Below, in pieces: positions 1-5,943 of a DNA stretch of 5,943 nt (position 1 is the first letter of the stretch; each line of letters starts with the position of its first letter). Source of the stretch: an uncultured Gemmatimonadota bacterium (GTDB lineage: Bacteria > Gemmatimonadota > Gemmatimonadetes > Gemmatimonadales > Gemmatimonadaceae); NCBI GenBank assembly GCA_946479015.1, contig CAMLEQ010000249.1:1-5943 (forward strand). The letters are read 5' to 3'. The translations under genes were made by a program, and so were the position numbers. The notes beneath the pieces were generated by a model. That model was not told the origin of the DNA and made no database searches. It saw only the letters and a program-made list of their open reading frames with translations.

Positions 1-8
1 CCTCACCT

Positions 9-66
9 CCCCCCCCCCCCCCACTCTCCCTCCCACCCCCCCCCGTACCCCCCCCCCCCCCCCCCC
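9..66. repeat. Poly-C tracts (poly-G on the coding strand) at the window edge
   Basis: Three long C-runs are visible: 14 at 9-22, 9 at 36-44 and 19 at 48-66, with two CCC triplets at 28-34. Read on the minus strand this gives at least five G-runs of three or more separated by 1-5 nt, a canonical G-quadruplex pattern. The tracts lie after the last codon of the GH65 fusion, so a genuine version could form a quadruplex in the transcript's 3' tail. Long G-runs at a sequence edge are also a known product of two-colour sequencing chemistry, so the biological reality is doubtful. Nothing coding is seen in positions 1-110. Confidence 0.9.
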
Positions 67-72
67 GCGTTC

Positions 73-85
73 CGTGGTGGCCACG
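73..85 (-). terminator. Small hairpin downstream of the GH65 fusion stop codon (weak terminator candidate)
   Basis: CGTGG-TGG-CCACG can form a 5-bp GC-rich stem with a 3-nt loop, starting 25 nt after the stop codon. It is not followed by a T-tract on the coding strand; the next distinctive sequence is a long G-run. It could contribute to transcript 3'-end stability, but it is short for an intrinsic terminator. Confidence 0.2.
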
Positions 86-110
86 CGACCAGGTCCCACG
101 CACTATCCTT

Positions 111-3100
111 TCAGCGCTCCGCCATCCCGCCCAGCACATACTGCACCGCCAGGTCCGTGGCGCTCCAGAGCTGGATGTCCGAGCTGGTCCCGTATCGGAT
201 CGGCCGTAGCTCGCCTTTCTCGATCCGGTAGCTCCACAATTCACTATGCTTGAATCCCGACGCGTCCACCGCCGCCACGATGCGCCGCAGGGCGTCGTGG
301 AGCGCGTTGGCGTACGGGGCGAGCGCCGGCGTGCGCGGCGCTCCGGCCGTGTCGACCACGGCGCCGATCTGTCCGGCCAGGCCGAGCACGATCAGGTTCA
401 CCTCCCGCCCCCAGACCACGCGCGGTGAGTGGTACGCGTCGGCCGCGAACGCATCCCATACCCGGCGGGACGCGTACGCATCGTTGGCCACCAGCGGCCC
501 GAGCCCGTTCACGAACAGCCCCACCGGATACGGGCGCACGAAGGTGGCCGCGTCGCGCAGCACGACGTTCGCCGGCAGCGAGTCGCGGGCGGGGCCGGTC
601 GCCGAGCCGTCGAGAAAGAGCCGCGTGGCCGGATCGGTGTTCATCACCGGGATGGGGTGCCCCGCCGAATCGAGCGAGAGGGCGAGGAAGGCGAGCGAGT
701 CGCTCGCGTCGGCACCGAGCGACACGGCGGAGCGCGTGGACGCCGTGCCCGCCATCACCCGCGCCCAGTAGCTCCGCTCCTCGGCGGGGAGCCAGGCGAG
801 CTTCGCGCGCACGCGCGCATCGACCTCGCGCGCACCGAGCGTCACCACGAAGTACCGCTCCGCTCCCCGCCACACATCGGCGTCACGGCGGGCCGCGGCG
901 GGATCGCGCACGTAGCCGGCGAGCGGCGTGCGCGCGATGGACGGCTGCACGGAGTCGATCGACTGCGGGCCGAAGCCGAGCGCGCGGAGCGACTCGAGGA
1001 TGTCGGCGATGGAAGACAGTGCCCTGGGAGCCCAGATCACGTTGATGTCCATCGCGTAGCGGCCGTTGGCGTACCCCGCCCGACTGTCGCGCCAGCTCGC
1101 GGAGCGCCACCACGCCGAGTCGAGCCTCGTGAAGGCGATCAGGTGCTCGGGCGACGGATCGCGCGCGTACGGGGCTGCTTCGGTGGCCACGAGCGCCAGC
1201 TCGCGCAGCAGCGCCGAGAGGTGGGATTCGCCCCCCGCCCCCGTGGTGTCGACGAGAAACGTCCGCCTGGCGGAGGCGCTCACGGTGGAGTCGGCGAGAT
1301 AGCGGGCGGCGAGCACCGGGAGCTGGAACTCGTCGTCCATCATGTGGTAGTTCTCGCGCACGCGCTGCAGGTCGCCGAGCACCGCGCGCGAGCGGGCGAG
1401 GGCGCTGTCGGCGGCGGCGCGCTCCCCCCGGCGGCGATGCGCGCTCCATGCGTCGATCAGCGAGTCGTACACCGCCGCGTTCTCGCGAATCGCCTGCGCG
1501 CCCAGCGCCTCCTCGTGACTCACGTCGCCCGCCGGGCCGAGCTTCCGCAGTACGCTCGCGATCACGTGCTCGGACATGGCGCTGGACCAGATCGGCCGCA
1601 TCATGAGCGCGGCCATCATCATGTCGCGCCCGAAATACGTGGCGAAGTTCGGGAGCCCCGCCATGAGCTTTTCGCGCGTGCTCAGGAGCTCCACGCTCCG
1701 GACCTCGCGCTCGAGCCAACCATAGCGCGCCACCGTCGCCGAGTCGGTGCCGTGCGGGCGCGCCGAGCCCAGGTGGCGGAGCACGCTGTCGTGCGCGGCG
1801 CGCTCGCGCGCGAGAAAGCGCAGGAAGTCGCGATCGAAGATCTCCTCCCGCGCGAGCGGCGTGAGCGCGCGCGCGTCGGTGGCGATCGACACGGCCAGGC
1901 GGATCGGCGCACCGCGTCTGGAGCGCGCGGTGATCGTCTGGCCGTCGATGCCGAGCACTGCCTCGCGCGGATCCACGGACAGGTCGAGCACCAATTGGCT
2001 GCGCCCGTCCAGCGTGGACTGCGTGATCCGCACGGTGGAGCAGCCCCGCGTCTGCCGGCAGCCGATGCGCGGCAGGAGCCGCGCGCGAAGCTCGCCCACG
2101 CTCCGCGCATGGAGGAGCGCGAGCTGCCGCTGCCGCTCGTCCGGCGCGAGCCGCCCGAGATCGGCGATCAGCGTGTCGAGCTCCTTCTGCCCGAACGTGG
2201 GAGTGGCGAACGGCTTCAGGTGCCCCTTCGCGTACTGGAAATCGCGCTCCACGCGCATGCTGCCGAGCAGCAGCCCGCCGATCCGCACCGATGGCGACGC
2301 GATGGCGAGCCGGTAGGCGAGCGTGCGCATGCGCCCGGAGTCCGCGACCAGCGCGTCGTCCGCGCCCCACGTCACCGCCGCCGGGCGTCCGGTGGAATCG
2401 CGCGCGGTGAACCCGATGCTCTCGTCGGCGGCATCCGCCCACACGTGCACCACCCGGCCGCTCCGGCGGTCGATGTAGATCTGGACGGTGTTCCCCCTGG
2501 AATCGCGGTAGAAGCGCGTCTCGTATCCCTGGTACGCCGCGGTGTCATCGAGCGCGGGATCGGGAAAGGCGAGCACGGGGGACACCGTGCGCCCCGCCGG
2601 GCGCGCTCCCTCTTCGGGTGCGCGGTCGGCGATGCGCAGCGAGTCCCCCTCCACCACGATGTCGTATCGCTTCCCCCGCAGCGGGACGTCACGAAGCGTG
2701 AGCCGCCGGATCGTGGACGGGAGCATCGGCGGGTACGCGCGCTCCAGGCCGCGATCCGTGAGTCGAAGACCGGTGTAGCCGAACAGGATCTGCTGGAGGA
2801 AGCCGCCGGCGCCGGTCACGAAGTCCACCGCGTCGTTGGTCGGCGTCTCGGCGAGCAGTTGAAACGGCCCGCGCAGGTGCGGCCGGTAGGTGAGCGGGAG
2901 CAGGCTGTCCACCAGGGCGCGCTCCCCCAGCTCGGCGGCGATCACCGGGTAGAGCGTCTCGGTCATCATCGCGCCGCCCCCTTCCACGAACAACTGCTTC
3001 ACGGCGGCGTGCAGGTCGGTGCGCTTGGCGCGCTCGCTCATCGGGACGCCCAGCGGAAACGCGAGCAGCGGCACTACCGATCCGATCGTCGTGTCCGGCG

Positions 3101-4796
3101 CCCCCTCGTACGTGGGGTGGTACCCGGCCGCCGAGTCGTACGGGATGTACAGCTTCGCGGCGATCTCGCGCCATCGGGGGTCGGCGCGCACGCCGAGGCG
3201 GCGGCTCGCGTCGGCGGCGATCATCAGGTTCCGCCGCGCCACGGCGTTCGTGTACGCGTCGTTCTCGATCCCGATCATCCCCTCGTCCACCGAGACCACG
3301 TTCCGGATGTCGTACCGGTCGTGTGTCGTGTCGTGGGTGGCGCGGCTCACCCAGAACTCCGCCGTCTCGCGGATCACGGGGTAGCCGTAGCGGGCGAGCC
3401 ACGCCGAGTCGCCGGTGGCCAGGTAGTACTGCCACTGCGCGAGCGCGACGTCGCCGGTGACGTGGATCTCCGAGCTCGCGTTCTGCGCGGCGAAGTGCGG
3501 CGTCGTCTCCTCGCCATGCTCGCCGGCCTCCCACGGATACATGGCGCCGCGGAAGCCGTTCGCGCGGGCATTGCGCCGCGCCGCGTCGAGCGTGCGCGCG
3601 CGGAACATCACCATCGAGCGCGCGATGTCCGGGTGGAGGAGGAGCATCGCGGGGAACATCCACGTGTCCGCATCCCAGAACACGTGGCCGTAGTAGCCGG
3701 CGGTGGAGAGTCCCATGGGAGGGATGCTCGTCTCCGTCCCGGCGCGGGCGCTGCTCGCGAGCCCGAACAGCGTGGAGTGGATCACGCGCTGCAGCGCGGT
3801 GTCGCCGTCCACCACGATGTCCGTCGCCCAGAACGCGTGCCATGCCGCGGCGTGCTCGCGCTCGAGCGCGTCGTACCCCGCCGCGCTCGCCCGCGCGGCT
3901 TCGGCGCGCGCGCGCTCGAGCGGGCGGGCGCCGTCCTTCGACGTCGCGACGCTCGCCAGCTTCGCGAACGTGTAGTGCGTGCCGGCGGTCGCGTCGAACG
4001 ACACGTCCACCGCCACCAGCGTATCCGACGTGGTGGCGCGCGCGGCGACACCGGCGAGATCGCGCGGCCAGGACACCGTCACCACCTGCGCCACGTCCGT
4101 GGCGCGGCCGTCCGGCCTCGACGTCATCCAGAGCGTCGCGCCGCCGCGCGCCGGCCGCTCGGCGCGCGCGCGCACCACCGACATGTGCCCGGGATACCAG
4201 AGCTCCCGCGCTCCCCACTCCGGCTTCGTGCGCTCGAGCGTGTCGAGCGGCAGCCGTCGGGGTTCCGGCCACTGCCGGAGCGTGAACCGCACGCGCAGGC
4301 GCCCGCCGTAGCGCGGCACGATGTCGAGCCGGACCACCGCGATGTCGGGGCGGGCGCGCGATGCGAACGTCCGCACCTCCACCGCGGTCCGGCGGCTCCC
4401 GTCCACCCACTCGTACGAGGTGCGCGCGATGCCATCGTACATGTCCAGCGTCTGGCGGTAGTCGTCGAGCGTGCCGTCGCCGGTCGGCGCGTCGCCGAGC
4501 CACCGCCGCCCATCGAACACGTCCACCTCGTTCCACGCGGGGAGGGCGGCGATGCGCGGCACGTCGCCCGGCGCGTGCTCGTACACCCCAGCCAGGAGCG
4601 AAGGCGTGGCGCTGGTGCCGAGCGGGGAGGTGCGCACCCCCAGCCTCCCGTTCCCGAGATACGCGGGGAAGCGGGAGACCGGGGTGCCGCTGCTCAGGAG
4701 GAAGGTGGAATCCTGCGCCGGGAGCGCCCCGACGGCGAGGAGGCAGCCCCAGAGCACCGGGGCCGCCACCCTCGCGAGGGCTCGGCTAGAAGTCAT
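111..4796 (-). CDS. Exported GH65-family glycoside hydrolase fused to a second probable (alpha/alpha)6-barrel module
   Basis: A single 1561-residue protein, about twice the usual GH65 length. Residues 1-27 form a Sec signal peptide (Arg at 5 and 9, hydrophobic core to about 24, probable cut after LPA-27). The Cys at 18 lacks a proper lipobox, so it is not an obvious lipoprotein. Residues 30-725 are a full GH65 enzyme: N-terminal beta-sandwich with LGNGRLG at 47-53, barrel with HVFWDADTWMFP at 371-382, VDEG at 503-506, DAYTN at 513-517, AETPTNDAVDF at 649-659 and TGAGGFLQ at 661-668. D375/D377, E505 and E650 line up, from memory, with the three catalytic carboxylates reported for PGGHG/ATHL1. 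That pattern favours a hydrolase over a phosphorylase. Residues 749-1561 form a second module described separately. The ATG was chosen because it gives a clean signal peptide and overlaps the upstream gene. Likely role: removal of alpha-glucosyl residues from an imported or external sugar. Substrate unknown; kojibiose-, trehalose- or glucosyl-galactose-like linkages are possible. GH65 assignment is firm, substrate is not. Confidence 0.93.
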   Translation of the reverse strand: MTSSRALARVAAPVLWGCLLAVGALPAQDSTFLLSSGTPVSRFPAYLGNGRLGVRTSPLGTSATPSLLAGVYEHAPGDVPRIAALPAWNEVDVFDGRRWLGDAPTGDGTLDDYRQTLDMYDGIARTSYEWVDGSRRTAVEVRTFASRARPDIAVVRLDIVPRYGGRLRVRFTLRQWPEPRRLPLDTLERTKPEWGARELWYPGHMSVVRARAERPARGGATLWMTSRPDGRATDVAQVVTVSWPRDLAGVAARATTSDTLVAVDVSFDATAGTHYTFAKLASVATSKDGARPLERARAEAARASAAGYDALEREHAAAWHAFWATDIVVDGDTALQRVIHSTLFGLASSARAGTETSIPPMGLSTAGYYGHVFWDADTWMFPAMLLLHPDIARSMVMFRARTLDAARRNARANGFRGAMYPWEAGEHGEETTPHFAAQNASSEIHVTGDVALAQWQYYLATGDSAWLARYGYPVIRETAEFWVSRATHDTTHDRYDIRNVVSVDEGMIGIENDAYTNAVARRNLMIAADASRRLGVRADPRWREIAAKLYIPYDSAAGYHPTYEGAPDTTIGSVVPLLAFPLGVPMSERAKRTDLHAAVKQLFVEGGGAMMTETLYPVIAAELGERALVDSLLPLTYRPHLRGPFQLLAETPTNDAVDFVTGAGGFLQQILFGYTGLRLTDRGLERAYPPMLPSTIRRLTLRDVPLRGKRYDIVVEGDSLRIADRAPEEGARPAGRTVSPVLAFPDPALDDTAAYQGYETRFYRDSRGNTVQIYIDRRSGRVVHVWADAADESIGFTARDSTGRPAAVTWGADDALVADSGRMRTLAYRLAIASPSVRIGGLLLGSMRVERDFQYAKGHLKPFATPTFGQKELDTLIADLGRLAPDERQRQLALLHARSVGELRARLLPRIGCRQTRGCSTVRITQSTLDGRSQLVLDLSVDPREAVLGIDGQTITARSRRGAPIRLAVSIATDARALTPLAREEIFDRDFLRFLARERAAHDSVLRHLGSARPHGTDSATVARYGWLEREVRSVELLSTREKLMAGLPNFATYFGRDMMMAALMMRPIWSSAMSEHVIASVLRKLGPAGDVSHEEALGAQAIRENAAVYDSLIDAWSAHRRRGERAAADSALARSRAVLGDLQRVRENYHMMDDEFQLPVLAARYLADSTVSASARRTFLVDTTGAGGESHLSALLRELALVATEAAPYARDPSPEHLIAFTRLDSAWWRSASWRDSRAGYANGRYAMDINVIWAPRALSSIADILESLRALGFGPQSIDSVQPSIARTPLAGYVRDPAAARRDADVWRGAERYFVVTLGAREVDARVRAKLAWLPAEERSYWARVMAGTASTRSAVSLGADASDSLAFLALSLDSAGHPIPVMNTDPATRLFLDGSATGPARDSLPANVVLRDAATFVRPYPVGLFVNGLGPLVANDAYASRRVWDAFAADAYHSPRVVWGREVNLIVLGLAGQIGAVVDTAGAPRTPALAPYANALHDALRRIVAAVDASGFKHSELWSYRIEKGELRPIRYGTSSDIQLWSATDLAVQYVLGGMAER
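114..2552 (-). other. C-terminal module: beta-rich stretch plus probable second (alpha/alpha)6 barrel, debranching-enzyme-like
   Basis: Residues about 749-985 are beta-strand-rich (YQGYETRFY, VQIYIDRRSGRVVHVW) with a Lys/Arg/Glu helical patch near 870-910. Residues about 985-1561 are helical with spaced conserved-looking loops: GLPNFATYFGRDMMMAAL (1047-1064), VSHEEALG (1092-1099), YHMMDDEF (1150-1157), GRYAMDINVIW (1245-1255), YPVGLFVNGLGP (1423-1434) and YHSPRVVWGREVN (1455-1467). The 'GLP-x-F..YFGRD' and 'HE' pair, followed by 'YH-x-x-DD', resembles the AGLPW..LFGRD, HE and Y-x-x-x-DATP pattern of the GDB1/amylo-alpha-1,6-glucosidase group (COG3408). This is remote motif resemblance by eye. 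If the fold is right, acidic candidates are D1058, E1095/E1096 and D1154/D1155/E1156. It is not a repeat of the GH65 half at sequence level. Its activity is unknown; it could also be a non-catalytic, substrate-guiding barrel. Confidence 0.55.
2622..4709 (-). other. GH65 module within the fusion protein (residues about 30-725)
   Basis: Order of parts: beta-sandwich domain at about 30-320, holding LGNGRLG (47-53), GVYEH (70-74) and YRQTLDMYDG (113-122), all positions where GH65 proteins are conserved. A helical linker follows at about 290-335. The (alpha/alpha)6 barrel runs from about 335 to 690 and ends with the GGFLQ and FGYTGLRLT segment. A short C-terminal beta-domain closes at about 725. 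Candidate residues are D375 or D377 in the FWDAD loop (codons at 3672-3674 and 3666-3668), general acid E505 (3282-3284), and base E650 (2847-2849). The base sits in an ETPTNDAVDF context matching the hydrolase members rather than the phosphate-binding loop of maltose or kojibiose phosphorylases. The usual P-D-E-aromatic-His around the acid is V-D-E-G-M here, which may alter the acceptor subsite. The module looks complete and undamaged. Confidence 0.88.
4716..4796 (-). other. Sec signal peptide of the GH65 fusion protein (residues 1-27)
   Basis: The n-region holds Arg5 and Arg9, the hydrophobic core is VAAPVLWGCLLAVGA, and LPA|QDS is a plausible signal peptidase I site. There is no twin-arginine motif. 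The Cys at position 18 sits after V-L-W-G, and Trp at the -2 position is atypical for a lipobox, so a soluble or surface-released enzyme is more likely than a lipoprotein. Confidence 0.8.
4786..4796 (-). promoter_or_regulatory. 11-nt gene overlap, probable translational coupling
   Basis: The sequence ATGACTTCTAG is shared by both genes. In the receptor frame it ends the chain as His-Asp-Phe-stop (CAT GAC TTC TAG); in the +1-shifted frame it is the ATG and first codons of the GH65 fusion. The 20 nt before the ATG (coding strand ending CTGTCGCTGCGGC) contain no recognisable Shine-Dalgarno sequence. The downstream gene is therefore probably translated by ribosomes finishing the receptor, which would tie their expression together. 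No promoter is visible between the genes. Confidence 0.65.
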
Positions 4797-5943
4797 GCCG
4801 CAGCGACAGCAGGAACCGCCGCGGCAGGAGCGGACGGGCGAGGAAGAGATCGCTCGTGCGGCCGCCGAACTCGGTGAGCCGCGGGTTCCCTTCCTCGAGC
4901 CCCTTGGACTGGAACGCGTTCAGCACGTCGACGTTGATCGCGAGCTGCTGGCCGGTGAGGAAGTACTCCGCGCCGAAGTTGAAGTAGCTGTACTGCGGCA
5001 GCTTCGTGCCGCTCGCGAAGTCGGAGAAGCGGCGCCCCACGTAGTGCCAGTCGCCGGTCGCGCGGAAGCGCGAGAGGAAGTTGTAGCTCGCCGAGAGGTT
5101 GCCGATCACCGGCGGGACGCCGTTGATCCAGCTCCCGATGTCCGCGCCCGCGCCGGATCCCAGCTCCGCCTTGAGGATCGTGGCGTTGGCGATGAACTGC
5201 AGCCCCTCGTACGGCACGCCCGACAGCTCCAGCTCCGCGCCGTACGACCGGTTCTCCGGACTCGTGGTGATGATCCACGTCGTGCGCCCCGTCGCGGTAT
5301 CGGTCACCGCGCCCTGCCCCACGATGTTCCGGAGGTCGGTGAAGAAGCCGTTCACCGTGACCCCGAAGCGGCTCGTGGCGTACTTGACCCCCGCCTCGAT
5401 GTTGCGCACCTCGCGCGAGTCGAACAGGTCCACCTGCGCCTCGGCCTGCGCGTTCAGGAACTCGTCGAGCGCCGGCATCTTGTACGCCCGCGATGCCTGC
5501 CCGTACAGCGACACGTGGGGCGTGAGCGAGTAGTTCAGCCCGAGCGACGCGGCCCAGTCGGTGAGGCTGCGGTTGAAGTGCCGGAAGGTGCCGTTCCCCC
5601 ACACTTCCTGGTCGTAGGTGGTCGTGGAATCGCCATCCAGATCCACCATCGAGGTGTTTTCCGAGCTCTGGTTGAAGTTGTTGTATTCCACGCGCACGCC
5701 GAGATCGCTGCGCAGCTTGTCGGTGAGCTGGATCTCGCCGCCCAGCACGCCGGAGACGATCGTCGCCTGCCCGGTGCCGTTCACGTAGTTGGAGACGAAG
5801 TGGCGGAAGCCGTTCTTCGTCACCTGCACCGCGTTCGGTCCGGTCCCCACCACCAGGTCGAGGAAGTGCGGGTTGTTGCGGACGTCGGTGAGGATGTCGG
5901 TGAAGAACCAGCGGTTGTCCTGCGAGTAGTTCGCGAAGTACAG
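4786..5943 (-). CDS. TonB-dependent outer-membrane receptor, C-terminal part (5' end outside window)
   Basis: The reading frame is open to the window edge, so these are the last 385 residues of a longer protein. The GTG at 5853 is an internal Val, because 30 in-frame codons precede it without a stop. What is seen: alternating amphipathic beta-strands with aromatic girdles, no cysteine, and a typical receptor barrel motif near residues 144-162 (SLYGQASRAYKMPALDEF), followed by EVRNIEAGVKY, the usual strand where TonB receptors carry 'E-x-G-x-K'. The chain ends RRFLLSLRHDF, with the terminal Phe expected of a beta-barrel assembled by the BAM complex. The plug domain and any carboxypeptidase-like N-terminal domain lie outside the window. 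Family role: energy-dependent uptake of a ligand too large for porins, driven by TonB-ExbBD. The ligand cannot be read from this part. The overlapping glycoside hydrolase gene downstream suggests a carbohydrate or glycoconjugate (inference), but siderophore-type receptors share the same barrel motifs. Confidence 0.93.
   Translation of the reverse strand: MYFANYSQDNRWFFTDILTDVRNNPHFLDLVVGTGPNAVQVTKNGFRHFVSNYVNGTGQATIVSGVLGGEIQLTDKLRSDLGVRVEYNNFNQSSENTSMVDLDGDSTTTYDQEVWGNGTFRHFNRSLTDWAASLGLNYSLTPHVSLYGQASRAYKMPALDEFLNAQAEAQVDLFDSREVRNIEAGVKYATSRFGVTVNGFFTDLRNIVGQGAVTDTATGRTTWIITTSPENRSYGAELELSGVPYEGLQFIANATILKAELGSGAGADIGSWINGVPPVIGNLSASYNFLSRFRATGDWHYVGRRFSDFASGTKLPQYSYFNFGAEYFLTGQQLAINVDVLNAFQSKGLEEGNPRLTEFGGRTSDLFLARPLLPRRFLLSLRHDF

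Noticed and set aside
883..2442. A 519-codon minus-strand frame overlapping the C-terminal module, and a similar 615-codon frame at 2689-4536.
   Set aside because: They are shifted-frame shadows, extremely rich in Arg, Ala and Gly. The 1561-residue frame covers both and carries GH65 motifs and plausible protein composition throughout.
3857..3922. A 14-bp perfect palindrome CGCGCTCGAGCGCG at 3857-3870 and a second, CGCTCGAGCG, at 3913-3922.
   Set aside because: Both arise from Leu-Glu-Arg codons (CTCGAGCGC and similar) in an Ala/Arg/Glu-rich linker helix of the GH65 module. The same codons recur elsewhere in the gene, so an operator or repeat is not needed to explain them.
111..4796. Internal duplication, meaning the two barrels as copies of one domain.
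   Set aside because: Both halves share a general order of beta-region then helical barrel, with an aromatic-Asp loop, but I see no aligned sequence identity beyond what fold-level resemblance would give.
429..4877. A 1482-codon open frame on the plus strand, opposite the GH65 fusion.
   Set aside because: It is in codon register with the real gene, so its stop codons would need TTA, CTA or TCA codons in the sense gene, and these are rare at this GC content. Its translation is Arg/His/Gly/Val-rich low-complexity sequence with no recognisable domain.
5613..5646. Asp-rich DLDGD segment of the receptor as a calcium-binding site.
   Set aside because: The stretch is short, in a likely extracellular loop, and lacks the full EF-hand or dockerin spacing, so no binding function can be claimed.

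Overview
The window is very GC-rich and holds two closely packed genes on the minus strand, both reading from the high-coordinate end towards position 1. The proteins are rich in Ala, Arg and Asp-Ser, the exported enzyme has a signal peptide ending in LPAQDS, and a TonB-dependent receptor is present. This points to a diderm, high-GC bacterium. The protein style reminds me of Gemmatimonadota, but that is an impression, not a demonstrated placement.

Layout: positions 5943 to 4786 carry the C-terminal 385 residues of a TonB-dependent outer-membrane receptor whose 5' end lies outside the window. Its last codons overlap the next gene by 11 nt. Positions 4796 to 111 carry one 1561-residue exported protein. 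Its first half (about residues 30-725) is a complete glycoside hydrolase family 65 enzyme of the hydrolase type, resembling human PGGHG/ATHL1 and bacterial kojibiose or trehalose hydrolases. Its second half (about residues 749-1561) is a separate module: a beta-rich stretch, then a probable second (alpha/alpha)6 barrel with faint motif similarity to amylo-alpha-1,6-glucosidase (glycogen-debranching C-terminal) proteins. Positions 1-110 are non-coding: a small hairpin after the stop codon, then long C-runs at the window edge (G-runs on the coding strand) that may be a sequencing or assembly artefact.

Working together (inference): the receptor would import an oligosaccharide or glycoconjugate across the outer membrane, and the exported double-barrel protein would remove alpha-linked glucosyl units from it in the periplasm or at the cell surface. 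No SusD-like lipoprotein, regulator, phosphorylase or inner-membrane transporter is visible. The most interesting item is the fusion itself, because the C-terminal module could be an undescribed glycosidase or a non-catalytic partner domain. No mobile element, CRISPR array, tRNA or rRNA was seen.
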